From Hemicentrotus pulcherrimus (lineage: Eukaryota > Echinodermata > Echinoidea > Camarodonta > Strongylocentrotidae), in NCBI GenBank assembly GCA_003118195.1, contig BEXV01002438.1, positions 11,695 to 29,454 of the forward strand: a stretch of DNA of 17,760 nt. Direction: 5' to 3'. Shown here piece by piece: positions 1 to 7,048 of the stretch (position 1 is its first letter; every line of letters starts with the position of its first letter). A program made the translations under genes and the position numbers. The notes beneath the pieces were generated by a model. That model saw nothing but the letters and a program-made list of their open reading frames with translations, was not told where the DNA came from and did no database searches.

Positions 1-110
1 TTACATAATAGCAGTGAAGGGATGTTCCTTTGTCTACCACAGCAATTGTTGAGGGTAGAATGAGGAACTGTAAATTTTGTCCTCTTTCTTTGTCCGTCAT
101 GTTCACAGTG
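1..110 (+). mobile_element. CACTA-type MITE, right half (cut by window edge)
   Basis: This arm is nearly the same as the right arm of the element at 4604-4810 and ends in GTTCACAGTG, the reverse complement of a CACTGTGAAC terminus. The window begins almost exactly at the inner end of the arm (ttacataat), so the other arm should lie to the left. Compared with the other copies it carries about 22 extra bases near positions 38-60. It lies in the fourth intron of the transporter gene. The sequence encodes no protein, so mobility would depend on a transposase elsewhere. Confidence 0.75.
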
Positions 111-1477
111 TCTATTGAAACAAATTGCCGATAGGTGAGAACCCCCTGGATGGTGAGGACACAGCTTGAAGAAGAAAAAAAAATCCATGCTGATGAGCTA
201 AAGGTCAAAGCAATCACGTAAAGTTTTACCAGAAAAAGGATAGACTGTTATAAACACAAAGATTGTTTATCCCAAGGGCTAAGGTCTGTTGCACCTGTAC
301 CTGAAAATACACTGACCTTTGATGCATTGTTAAAGAAACGTTGTGGAATCGATCAGAAAAGGTTGACCATCTAGCATATAATTATTGATGTGTACTACAA
401 GGTTCTGGACTCATCAAAGTGATAAGTGATTTGGCCCAGCCTTGGTAAAGTTACAAGCACTGTACGCAGAAAGATGTATATGGGACTACACGAACATGGT
501 AGCGTAAAAATCCGTCCCGATTTTTATGATGTTACATGCCATATTTAGAATATTAAGGCATTTGAAGAGCCATGCTTTTCAGACAACATTTTTTATCTGA
601 TGTTCTTCCACACTTGCATAATACAATGATAACGCTCACAAATTATTTTTCACCTCTTCCCAGAACTCAACCTTCTCTAGCAAAAGGTCTGTTGAAATTG
701 AGAACGCGCGAAATAAACCTTCGTGATGTGCAGTCATCATACCTCTCACTCACATATTAGGTAACTTAAAATAAAAAAATAAAAAAACATTCTCAGGGTC
801 TGGACAGGGTCTGGAATATTTAATAAGAGAATCCGTTCTTTCAGCCGAAAATCAAAACCAGACTAGTTTCTTTGTCATCCCTCTTTAAGAAATTACAGAT
901 GTTTTGTATTAGACTGAAGGTATATGGACAACACATGTATTGACCGGAAAAATGGTGTCAAAAGAGGATGGGTATAAGGCACGAAATGGGTAGAGTGAAG
1001 AAGAAACTTCCTGAGTAAATTGATTTTGATGCTTCTCTTCTTGGATATAATTTGCCTCTATTTTTTCGAGGCCTGCTTTTTATTTGAAATGATTTGAAAT
1101 GATTCTCAACTTTTATTTCGTTGATAATAATAGCGACGTTACTCTTTGTGGAATGTAATGTGATTTGTACAGTTTTTGTTTTGATATGATTTGCATTTGA
1201 TTTGTTGAGCTTTAGTTTCTCAGTATTTAAGGTTCATAAAGTTCCTCGTTATTGTCCATGCCCTTGGCGATTAATATTTACATGGTTTGTGGTAACATGT
1301 ATATATATATATATATATATGCAGAGACAAATCTGATTATCCTCATCGTCATAATCATCACCATTGGGACATTGTTGGTTTGAACACGCCTATACAAAAC
1401 GCCACTTCATATCCATCCCTAAAGTCTTTACTTTCATTTTGATGTTGTTAGNGGGGGGTAAAGATTGGATGACTTAC
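111..1477. other. Intron 4 of the transporter gene (partial); no further exon seen
   Basis: This is AT-rich intronic sequence downstream of the 1602-1478 exon on the minus strand. I looked for the next conserved GLUT segment and did not find it. It contains a pure AT dinucleotide run at about 1299-1320, a short tandem duplication of agggtctgga near 795-815, and an ambiguous base at 1452 in a G run. Confidence 0.6.
1299..1320. repeat. (AT)n microsatellite
   Basis: About eleven uninterrupted AT units in the transporter's fourth intron. It is likely polymorphic and contains no gene. Confidence 0.9.
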
Positions 1478-1602
1478 CTAAGTTGATTCCTGCCAGGAAC
1501 CTACCAATCATGACCATTTCGTAGGAATGTGCCAGAAAACTTAAACTCATCATAGAGGCTCCGACAATCGAGAAAGCATTGTTCAACATAAGTGTCTTCT
1601 TC
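1478..1602 (-). CDS. SLC2A-like: GLUT-family transporter, exon encoding TM3 and start of TM4
   Basis: This 125-bp exon begins after a ttgcag acceptor and ends at a G|GTAAGT donor. It opens with the last base of the arginine codon split across the preceding intron and ends after the first base of a glycine codon. It encodes KKTLMLNNAFSIVGASMM, then a short loop ending AHSYEM, then VMIGRFLAGINL. In known GLUTs the equivalent stretch is TM3, the loop with a conserved S-x-E, and the GRFxxG start of TM4. The arginine of GRF is a conserved family residue and is present (residue about 174 of the predicted protein). The exon reads as intact. The next exon of the family (starting near the TGxVPMY motif) is not in the remaining 1477 bases. 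Confidence 0.93.
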
Positions 1603-2810
1603 CTGCAACGGAAGTAGTATAAGGGCTCTCATGATATTAAACTGCAGAAGATTGTGTTATGGATTATTGTTATAAGATATGATGAAGATACATAATGACG
1701 TGAGCATTATCACGTGGGTCATTTGAAGGGCAATCCAACAGTTGTTATAACATTAGTGATAATGAAATAGAAATATAAGAGAAACGAACGTTGGAAATAT
1801 AAATCAGGCCAATATCAAAGGAGTTATTAATGTTTGAAATGTGAAATTACTAAATCCATGCGAATCTCAAATTGACAGTTTGGTCAGTGGGTTGTGACGT
1901 AGTCATGGGACAGCTCTCATGTTTCTCGTGTACACAAATATCATTAATTTATCTTTTTCTCCAAAGTGACTCACCTAGAGCACTTCTGAATGAATAGCAA
2001 TATTGTTATAGGTCATCAATAAATAATATAAAAAGCATATGTCATACATATTTCGAAAATAAAAATTATATTTTACTTATTTTGTGTGCAAACAAATTGT
2101 CACAATGACATTACCAATTAAGCCAATTTGAGGTGCCCATATCTAAAGTGATCATAACTTTCTTATTTTTGGACCAATCTTATTCACACTTTTGTTTCCA
2201 GTCTGCTTTTCTGGTAATATTATAATATTTAATATTGAAAAATTGTATTTATCTTATTCAAATCTTTATGTTGTTTTTGTTTGTAAAACATTTGGAGGAA
2301 TAAAACAAATAACAATTTTTTTTTTTTACATGAAGGACGTTAAGCCCACCACCCCCATACGATCTACGATCCGAAATTGGAAGAATTTTAATAGCATTTG
2401 TAGAAGTGGACATTAAAACATGTAAAACCGTAATGATCGAGGATAAATCATTTAACACGATTCAAGCTTCCTTTGAGGAGGAAAAGCTAAATCGCAGTGA
2501 CGTCAGACAAGTAAAGCGATTGTCTACGATTTCAAGCCGATTCGCCTTTTATTTTGACTAGAAGTCTTTAATAATTTATTTAAAATTCTGGTTGTTATCA
2601 TTATTTAGTACCCTAGCCACGGAGATGATGTTTCTTTAGCTTTCTATGTTTAATGTAAGTGCCATTTCTGTGAAAATCGGATCACAATTAGGAGGATCGA
2701 ATATAAGTGTGCGATGTTAGCATGCATAAGGAAAGGCATGACTGTTGATAAAGAATGGAATAGAAGACGAATTTTATAAACGCAATGCTTCCTGGGAGAA
2801 ATTTCAATTG
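1603..2810. other. Intron 3 of the transporter gene, left part; no gene
   Basis: AT-rich intron between the TM2 and TM3 exons. It includes a poly-T run near 2320, a CACGTG E-box at 1711-1716 and a palindromic TGACGTCA at 2498-2505. No open frame here resembles a known protein. Confidence 0.6.
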
Positions 2811-2929
2811 TCTAACAAATTTTTGGCTTACACCAAGTGAATAAAGATCGCCTGCTCGATCTGTAATTGAAAAAAAAAGACGAACACGCGGTCTTTGTTT
2901 AATGGGTGTGAGCCAAAAATCTGTTATAA
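2811..2929. mobile_element. Short foldback (MITE-like) element
   Basis: Two imperfect inverted arms of about 50 bp (2811-2860 and 2880-2929) flank a loop of about 19 bases. The left arm begins TCTAACAAATTTTTGGCTTA; the right arm, read on the other strand, begins TATAACAGATTTTTGGCTCA. Further inward both contain ACACC and a purine-rich AAAGAxCGC block. I estimate roughly three quarters identity. No convincing target duplication is visible. It lies in intron 3, about 60 bp from the TM2 exon donor. A minus-strand open frame across it is a by-product of the arms. Confidence 0.65.
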
Positions 2930-2989
2930 AAAAAATTAAGACCAATCATGTTTTAACATTCTTGATTTTGGGCAAGTAGGAGTACGCAC

Positions 2990-3150
2990 CTTCCAAACTT
3001 ATTGCTGGGGTATCCTGAAACAAGGGCGCCTACAGCTGCTCCTATGCATAGGAAAGACACGGTGAATGACCATAACCACCTCTCAGAGTTCTCCTCAAGA
3101 TAATCTCCGCTTCGCTGGTAGTGGGACTCGTTGAAAAACTCCTTCATATG
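2990..3150 (-). CDS. SLC2A-like: GLUT-family transporter, exon encoding first extracellular loop and TM2
   Basis: This 161-bp exon follows a pyrimidine-rich acceptor (tctttatcttcttatag) and ends at an AG|GTGCGT donor, two bases into an arginine codon. It starts in phase 0 with HMKEFFNESHYQRSG. The N-x-S site in FFNES lies where GLUT1 carries its N-glycosylation site in FYNQT. Next come an acidic loop, the TM2 segment WLWSFTVSFLCIGAAVGALV, and the start of the conserved cytoplasmic loop, YPSNKFG. Joined to the 1602-1478 exon this restores NKFGRKK, the family's R-x-G-R-R/K signature between TM2 and TM3. The ATG near its start is an internal methionine, since the frame stays open through the acceptor. 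Confidence 0.94.
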
Positions 3151-3187
3151 CTATAAGAAGATAAAGAGAGATAAAGAGAATGGTAGA

Positions 3188-3315
3188 GGTGCCATGGCCG
3201 AGTGGTAACGTCGCCGGACTGTCGAGTCCCGCCACGGCACTTGGCAAGACATTGATCTACATTTGCCACACTCAACTTAGATGATTTAAATGGGTACCTT
3301 GCAGGAATTAATTCC
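3188..3315 (+). mobile_element. tRNA-derived SINE copy 1
   Basis: The head begins GGTGCCATGGCCGAGTGGTA, which contains an A box (TGGCCGAGTGG, as in tRNA-Leu/Ser). It is followed by a B-box-like GTCGAGTCC and a closing CCACGGCAC. The anticodon-arm region is too short for a functional tRNA. The body (TTGGCAAGACATTGATCTAC, then gccac and AAATGGGTACC) matches the body of the second copy at 6357-6560. It is inserted antisense in the 209-bp intron between the TM1 and TM2 exons and fills more than half of it. Exact ends and target duplications are not clear. Confidence 0.75.
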
Positions 3316-3359
3316 ATGAAACAAAAAATTACAATATTAATTGCCATATGAGGACCTAC

Positions 3360-3461
3360 CCTGGACGGCACAGAGAGAACAGCCGTATTGAACCCTCCCA
3401 GCAGTGATCCACCGAGTGTGACAGATACCGCACTGAAGATCAGCATGAAAGAGAAACCTTC
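3360..3461 (-). CDS. SLC2A-like: GLUT-family transporter, exon encoding TM1
   Basis: This 102-bp exon (34 codons, phase 0 at both ends) is preceded by a strong polypyrimidine tract ending ttaatccag and followed by AGG|GTAGGT. It encodes EGFSFMLIFSAVSVT, then LGGSLLGGFNTAVLSVPSR. In known GLUTs the TM1 helix ends in GSxQFGYNxGVINAP; here the corresponding residues are GSLLGGFNTAVLSVPS, so the G-x-N core is kept but the Q and Y that are common in class I proteins are replaced. It joins in frame to HMKEFFNES of the next exon. In other GLUT genes this exon also follows a short first coding exon, which agrees with the candidate at 7048-6893. Confidence 0.93.
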
Positions 3462-4199
3462 CTGGATTAAGAGAAAAAGAGAAAATAAATAATCAATTTT
3501 AACGCCACTACGGTACAAATTTCGATATTTACTCTTTTAAAAAATTGGGTCAAATTTTGGCCAGCACGTGGGGATTAATTTTGGATTCAACCAAATTTGG
3601 TCATTTTCTTTAGCCAACACAAGTAATATTTAATATTTAATATCTGAATATTCACAAACATTACAAGGGTCTCAGCGATTTTGATTGTTTGTTTATATAA
3701 ATTAATTTTAGATGACCAGTTCATTATAACTAATCGAACACTTTCTCACACTTGCAATTTTTGTCTTTCTTTACTTTCTTTCCACTTTTTATTTCGATAC
3801 TTTCTGAAAAAAATCTGTATACATGACCCTCTATTATCCTACATACTCCTATAACAGCGCCATGTACCCCGACCCCTTCCCGGCTGCTATCGACTCAAGC
3901 ATTCTTGCTCAAGATATTTGGCCTCAGCATTTATCTTGATTTTTTCACTTTTTAATACCTCGATACTTTCAAGCTTGCAATTATTATGTATATGCAATTT
4001 GATGTGTGTGTATTTAAGTTGTCAATCTTTATGTAAATCAATTATATTATATAATATTATTTTTATTTGAATGTTTTATATTTGATTTATCAAAAAGTGC
4101 AGAAACATCTGCAAACAAAATAAATATATCGAAAATAGTATCGCTAGTGACTTTCGTTTGTCTCGCAATGTATGGTCAACAAGGAATCTAAAAGATCAT
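3462..4199. other. Intron 1 of the transporter gene, exon-2-proximal part; no gene
   Basis: AT-rich intronic sequence upstream (minus-strand sense) of the TM1 exon. It holds one CACGTG E-box at 3565-3570 and many short TA/TTA runs around 4000-4090. I see no conserved coding segment on either strand. Confidence 0.6.
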
Positions 4200-4232
4200 G
4201 ACGTTTCGTACGCCGCTGCTACACTTCGTCAG
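4200..4232 (-). ncRNA. Hammerhead-ribozyme-like core, possibly from a Penelope-like or related retroelement
   Basis: On the minus strand CTGACGA (fits CTGANGA) is followed, after 18 bases, by GAAAC. This is the order and spacing of the conserved hammerhead core around stem II. Between them GTGT and GTAC can pair with G-U pairs, and further GC pairing around an AGCG loop is possible with a bulged A. An unpaired A directly after CTGANGA departs from the usual stem II closing pair. Stem I, stem III and the cleavage triplet are not clearly formed. Blocks of this form (ACGTTTCG to CTTCGTCAGG on the plus strand) occur in dispersed retroelements, so a remnant is possible. Catalysis is not shown. Confidence 0.25.
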
Positions 4233-4560
4233 GTGATAAAATATATTGAAAGCAAGTATGTTTTATACTGTCCAAATGAAGTCGAATTTAAGTGGAATTA
4301 TAGAATGATTATTTCAGAATGGCAAAACATTAATCAAGTTGGGTAACGAACATGCCTAAAGCCATGGTGGAGACGAGGTAAACCTCATGGCACATTTATT
4401 ACACAGTATCTTTAGGAACACCGGCATTAAGTTGTTATGAATGAATCACATATTTCTAAAAAGTCACACAAATTTGAGGAACATATCAGGATAAATTCTC
4501 TTAAGTATTAAATCCGTGTCCTTTCCCATGTATATGGCTATACTTTATTTCAGCTTTATG

Positions 4561-4578
4561 GTCACGTGACCTTTGACT
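4561..4578. promoter_or_regulatory. Palindromic E-box overlapping a DR1-like nuclear-receptor site
   Basis: GTCACGTGAC is a perfect 10-bp palindrome around CACGTG, the site type bound by USF, MITF/TFE and related bHLH factors. It overlaps TGACCTTTGACT. Read on the minus strand with one flanking base, this matches the DR1 consensus (AGGTCA-A-AGGTCA, used by HNF4 and RXR partners) at 11 of 13 positions. It lies in intron 1 of the transporter gene, 26 bp from a MITE copy. Function is inferred from motif shape alone. Confidence 0.3.
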
Positions 4579-4603
4579 GATCGAGAAAGAAAACACCAAT
4601 CAT

Positions 4604-4810
4604 CACTATGAACATGACGGACAAAGAAAGCGGACAAAATATACAGTTCCTCATTTAGACAAAGGAACATCCCTTCACTGCTATTATGTAAAGATGTGTA
4701 GAACAGGTGTCACATGCACATTTGTACATAATATCAGTGAAGGGATGTTCCTTTGTCTACCTGAGGAACTGTATATTTGTCCGCTTTCTTTGTCCGTCAT
4801 GTTCATAGTG
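4604..4810. mobile_element. CACTA-type MITE, complete palindromic copy
   Basis: A 207-bp element made almost wholly of two inverted arms: 4604-4690 (starting CACTATGAACATGACGGAC) and 4725-4810 (ending GTCCGTCATGTTCATAGTG), with a 34-bp loop. It is flanked by a direct CAT at 4601-4603 and 4811-4813. CACTA termini with 3-bp target duplications are the hallmark of the CACTA/EnSpm superfamily. It has no coding capacity. It sits in intron 1 of the transporter. Transcribed through, it could fold into a long hairpin. Confidence 0.82.
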
Positions 4811-5688
4811 CATAGTACTTAAACAAATTTACTAAAAATCTACAAAGTATGATCATGTCAAAAAAGACATGTTATCGCCATTTATAAAATTTGCCCACAG
4901 TCATCTGCTCCTACCACTTGATATTTCCACCAGCGGTTGCAAATTAGTTTACAGTAATCTTTGATGATCGGACAATTTTCGTACAACATTCGGCAACCAA
5001 TCGGCAGACGATCGCCGCTATATTTTCTTGTAAATTGGTTGGCAATGGTCGCAGCATGTTTGGAGTTGGCTGTTAGAGGTCGGCATCCAGTCGGACGCCT
5101 TGTATGACTTAGGCTTGGTGAGCGTCGGATTTAGATTATATTAGAATACGGGCCGAAGTGTATTCTTTTCACTACTGCCCATTAATTTGGAATGATTTTT
5201 ACTATTACCGCTTTTCATGAATGATTGTCACAATATGATTCATCATTGATAGAAATCGCCAACTCTACCAGCTTCTCACATCCACTCAACTCTCCTACTC
5301 AATCCAATCTTCTACTCAACCTCTCTTTCTGTCTACAACTTTTCTGGTTTACAGTCCTTTTCAGGACTATACTTGAAAGATACTCTTCCTTCAACCTCCA
5401 CTCTCTCGCCTCTCCATTTCACTTCTACTTTTCATCCACTTCCTCATACCTCCTAGGAGTTTACACATGGTGTACCGTAAACCTCTTCCGCGATAAATTA
5501 CGTTACCACCATCATTACATGAAAACAAGCACAAACAAATTATTCCGTCTTTATAGGCGCGGTGTATTTACATGCAACGAAAAACCCACGCACATTCTTC
5601 ATAGGCACGCTCAATACTTGCCAATTCAATATCTACTAATTGTTTGCCCTGATATTGAATACACCAAAGTACAATAGAGTGCACGTTC
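4811..5688. other. Segment between two CACTA MITEs, intron 1; no gene
   Basis: It includes a CG-richer patch (about 4990-5105) with a near-duplicated CGGCA-CCA-TCGG motif and an inverted ATTGGTTG/CAACCAAT pair. A pyrimidine-rich stretch of CTC and ACT repeats (about 5270-5450) follows. The longest open frame (5225-5677) starts at TTG and its translation is low-complexity, so I do not call it a gene. Confidence 0.5.
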
Positions 5689-5827
5689 CACTATGAACAT
5701 CATGAACAAAGAAAGCGGACAAAATATACAGTTCCTCAGGTAGACAAAGGAACATCCCTTCACTGCTATTATGTAAAAAGGTGAATATGCATGTTGTCCG
5801 CTTTCTTTGTCAGTTATATTCATAGTG
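5689..5827. mobile_element. CACTA-type MITE, internally deleted copy
   Basis: The left arm 5689-5775 starts CACTATGAACATCATGAAC and closely matches the arm at 4604-4690. The right arm survives only as its outer part (about 5794-5827, ending TTCATAGTG). A direct TTC flanks both ends (5686-5688 and 5828-5830), again a 3-bp duplication. The missing inner half of the right arm gives 139 bp instead of 207 bp. It lies in intron 1, about 880 bp from the complete copy. Confidence 0.8.
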
Positions 5828-6356
5828 TTCACTGTCAACAACAAATATTTCATAAGTAAGAGAATCATAATTGTTAACGACGTTTCGATCGGTTTGTGGT
5901 ACACGGTCACAAATATTTTATACTTAGTGTATACTTGTCAAGGCAATTCTATCTATCTGTTGTATGCCAGACAAACCCTGGGGGTACTACAAAATATGTT
6001 TTCATTTCATGTTTTTTTCCTTCATTTCATTTATTTTCCACTAAAATTCAAAATAAAATACATAACAAATTAACAGCAAAATCGGAAGGACCCCAAGAAA
6101 AGCAAAGCTTGTAAGAATGGGGCCCTCTACAAAAATAATCACACAAGCAAATTATTATAACAAATATTGTAAAACTTATCAAAACAAAAATGCACCCACC
6201 CTCATTCATTCACATGCACACAGACACACCAACACACACCGCAGGCAGAACATTGTACAGAAGGAAATAAAATGTACCACTGCGTTGCATTACCCCCATC
6301 TTTCTAAAAGAACAACTCCACCAATTCTCTCCTCGTATTTCTCCTCGAGAGTCACA
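5828..6356. other. Intron 1, middle part; no gene
   Basis: AT-rich sequence with a short CA-rich patch at about 6205-6240. Overlapping open frames here start at non-ATG or poorly placed codons and their translations look non-coding. A lone GACGTTTCGA near 5879 resembles part of the 4200-4232 block but lacks the partner motif. Confidence 0.5.
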
Positions 6357-6560
6357 GGTGTGGTGGTCTAGGAGATACGTCAAATGATTGTGGATTACAT
6401 GGTTTGTGGTTCGAGTCCCACTGCGACACCAATGTTCTTTGGCAAGACATTATCTGCATTCGCCACTCCCCACTCAGGTGGTGTAAATGGATACCCGGTC
6501 ACAAGAAATTCCTCTAATGCTAGAGCGCCTAATATCTGGACGGCTCGGGGTAATTAAAAT
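6357..6560 (+). mobile_element. tRNA-derived SINE copy 2
   Basis: The head carries a clear Pol III B box (GGTTCGAGTCC, 6408-6418) and a weaker A box near 6364. The body TTTGGCAAGACATTATCTGC, then cgccac and AAATGGATACC aligns with the body of the copy at 3188-3315. After the body it continues CTAGAGCGCCTAATATCTGG and ends in an AT-rich tail that grades into ATT repeats. This copy is longer at the 3' end than copy 1. It lies in intron 1, about 330 bp from the probable first coding exon. Ends are approximate. Confidence 0.75.
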
Positions 6561-6892
6561 ATTCATTACTGTCATCATTGTTCTTATCGTTATTATTACC
6601 ATCATTATTTTGTTTTTCTTCAGAGTAAAAAATTTGATGTAACTGTAGCTAACTGTCTAATAAAGTCTGGAAATACATACATGTCATTACACATATTATG
6701 GCCGGGGCTGATGTGGCAGATCAAAGGTTACAGGACCTTTACTTTAATATTCATATAAAGGCCTATAAGTCGATAAATAGACGATAACGTGCGATATTAC
6801 GTAAGAAAAGTAAACACTCAAATTTGAGACTTGATAGATAACCTGATTTGAACTGCTCCCCTGGCAAACAAAATATAAAAAGAAGCTCTTGC
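6561..6892. other. Intron 1, exon-1-proximal part; no gene
   Basis: Sequence between the SINE tail and the proposed GC donor. It begins with ATT/ATC-rich repeats (about 6560-6615). The remainder is ordinary AT-rich intron. Confidence 0.5.
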
Positions 6893-7048
6893 CTTTTTAA
6901 TGTAATTATCAGGTCTCTCCTCGACATCGTTCAATAGTACACCATCATGGCCATGGATCTCGCCTTCGTTCGTCTTCAGCTTGGTCTTCTGCATGGCGCT
7001 AACGATGCCGTCCATATCACCATCATCGGGCGGGCTGGATGAACGCAT
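6893..7048 (-). CDS. SLC2A-like: Probable first coding exon of the GLUT gene (acidic cytosolic N-terminus)
   Basis: The minus strand is open from an ATG at 7048 for 52 codons: MRSSSPPDDGDMDGIVSAMQ, then a lysine-rich stretch, then NDVEERPDNYIKK. The frame has a stop seven codons before the ATG, so this can be the true start; alternatively the exon begins after an acag acceptor just upstream. The transporter frame requires a phase-0 junction before EGFSF. AAG|GCAAGA at 6893/6892 is a GC-type donor in exactly that phase. The only nearby GT donor (ATCAG|GTTATC) is in phase 2 and would break the frame. The peptide is hydrophilic, as expected for a GLUT N-terminus, but these tails are not conserved, so homology cannot confirm it. 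Assignment rests on strand, order, phase and composition. Confidence 0.55.

Larger units (their letters stand above)
1478..7048 (-). other. SLC2A-like: 5' part of an SLC2A/GLUT-family hexose transporter gene (gene span in this window)
   Basis: Four minus-strand coding segments (7048-6893, 3461-3360, 3150-2990, 1602-1478) join in one open frame of about 181 codons. Intron lengths are 3431, 209 and 1387 bp, and the fourth intron (at least 1477 bp) runs off the left edge. The product is a plasma-membrane facilitative sugar carrier of the major facilitator superfamily. This part holds the cytosolic N-terminus, TM1, TM2, TM3 and the beginning of TM4. Substrate-selecting residues of later helices (for example the QLS motif of TM7 in class I GLUTs) are outside the window, so I cannot assign the paralogue or the substrate (glucose or fructose). 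Similarity to both GLUT1-type and GLUT5-type sequences is visible. All introns carry repeats, but no exon appears broken. Family assignment is firm; inclusion of the first exon is inferred. Confidence 0.85.

Noticed and set aside
2688..2945. 85-codon minus-strand open frame between transporter exons
   Set aside because: It runs through the foldback element in an intron and has no GLUT similarity.
3188..3240. tRNA gene
   Set aside because: A and B boxes are present, but the distance is too short for a full cloverleaf and the SINE body follows, so it is a tRNA-derived SINE head.
4158..4346. 62-codon plus-strand open frame
   Set aside because: TTG start, no motif, and it overlaps the hammerhead-like repeat block, which explains part of it.
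5225..5677. 150-codon plus-strand open frame, the longest in the window
   Set aside because: It starts at TTG, its composition is serine/leucine/tyrosine-rich from a pyrimidine-rich stretch, and it lies between two MITEs with no recognisable domain. I treat it as a chance frame.
6357..6432. tRNA gene at the second B box
   Set aside because: The B box is good, but the A box is degraded and the same SINE body follows.
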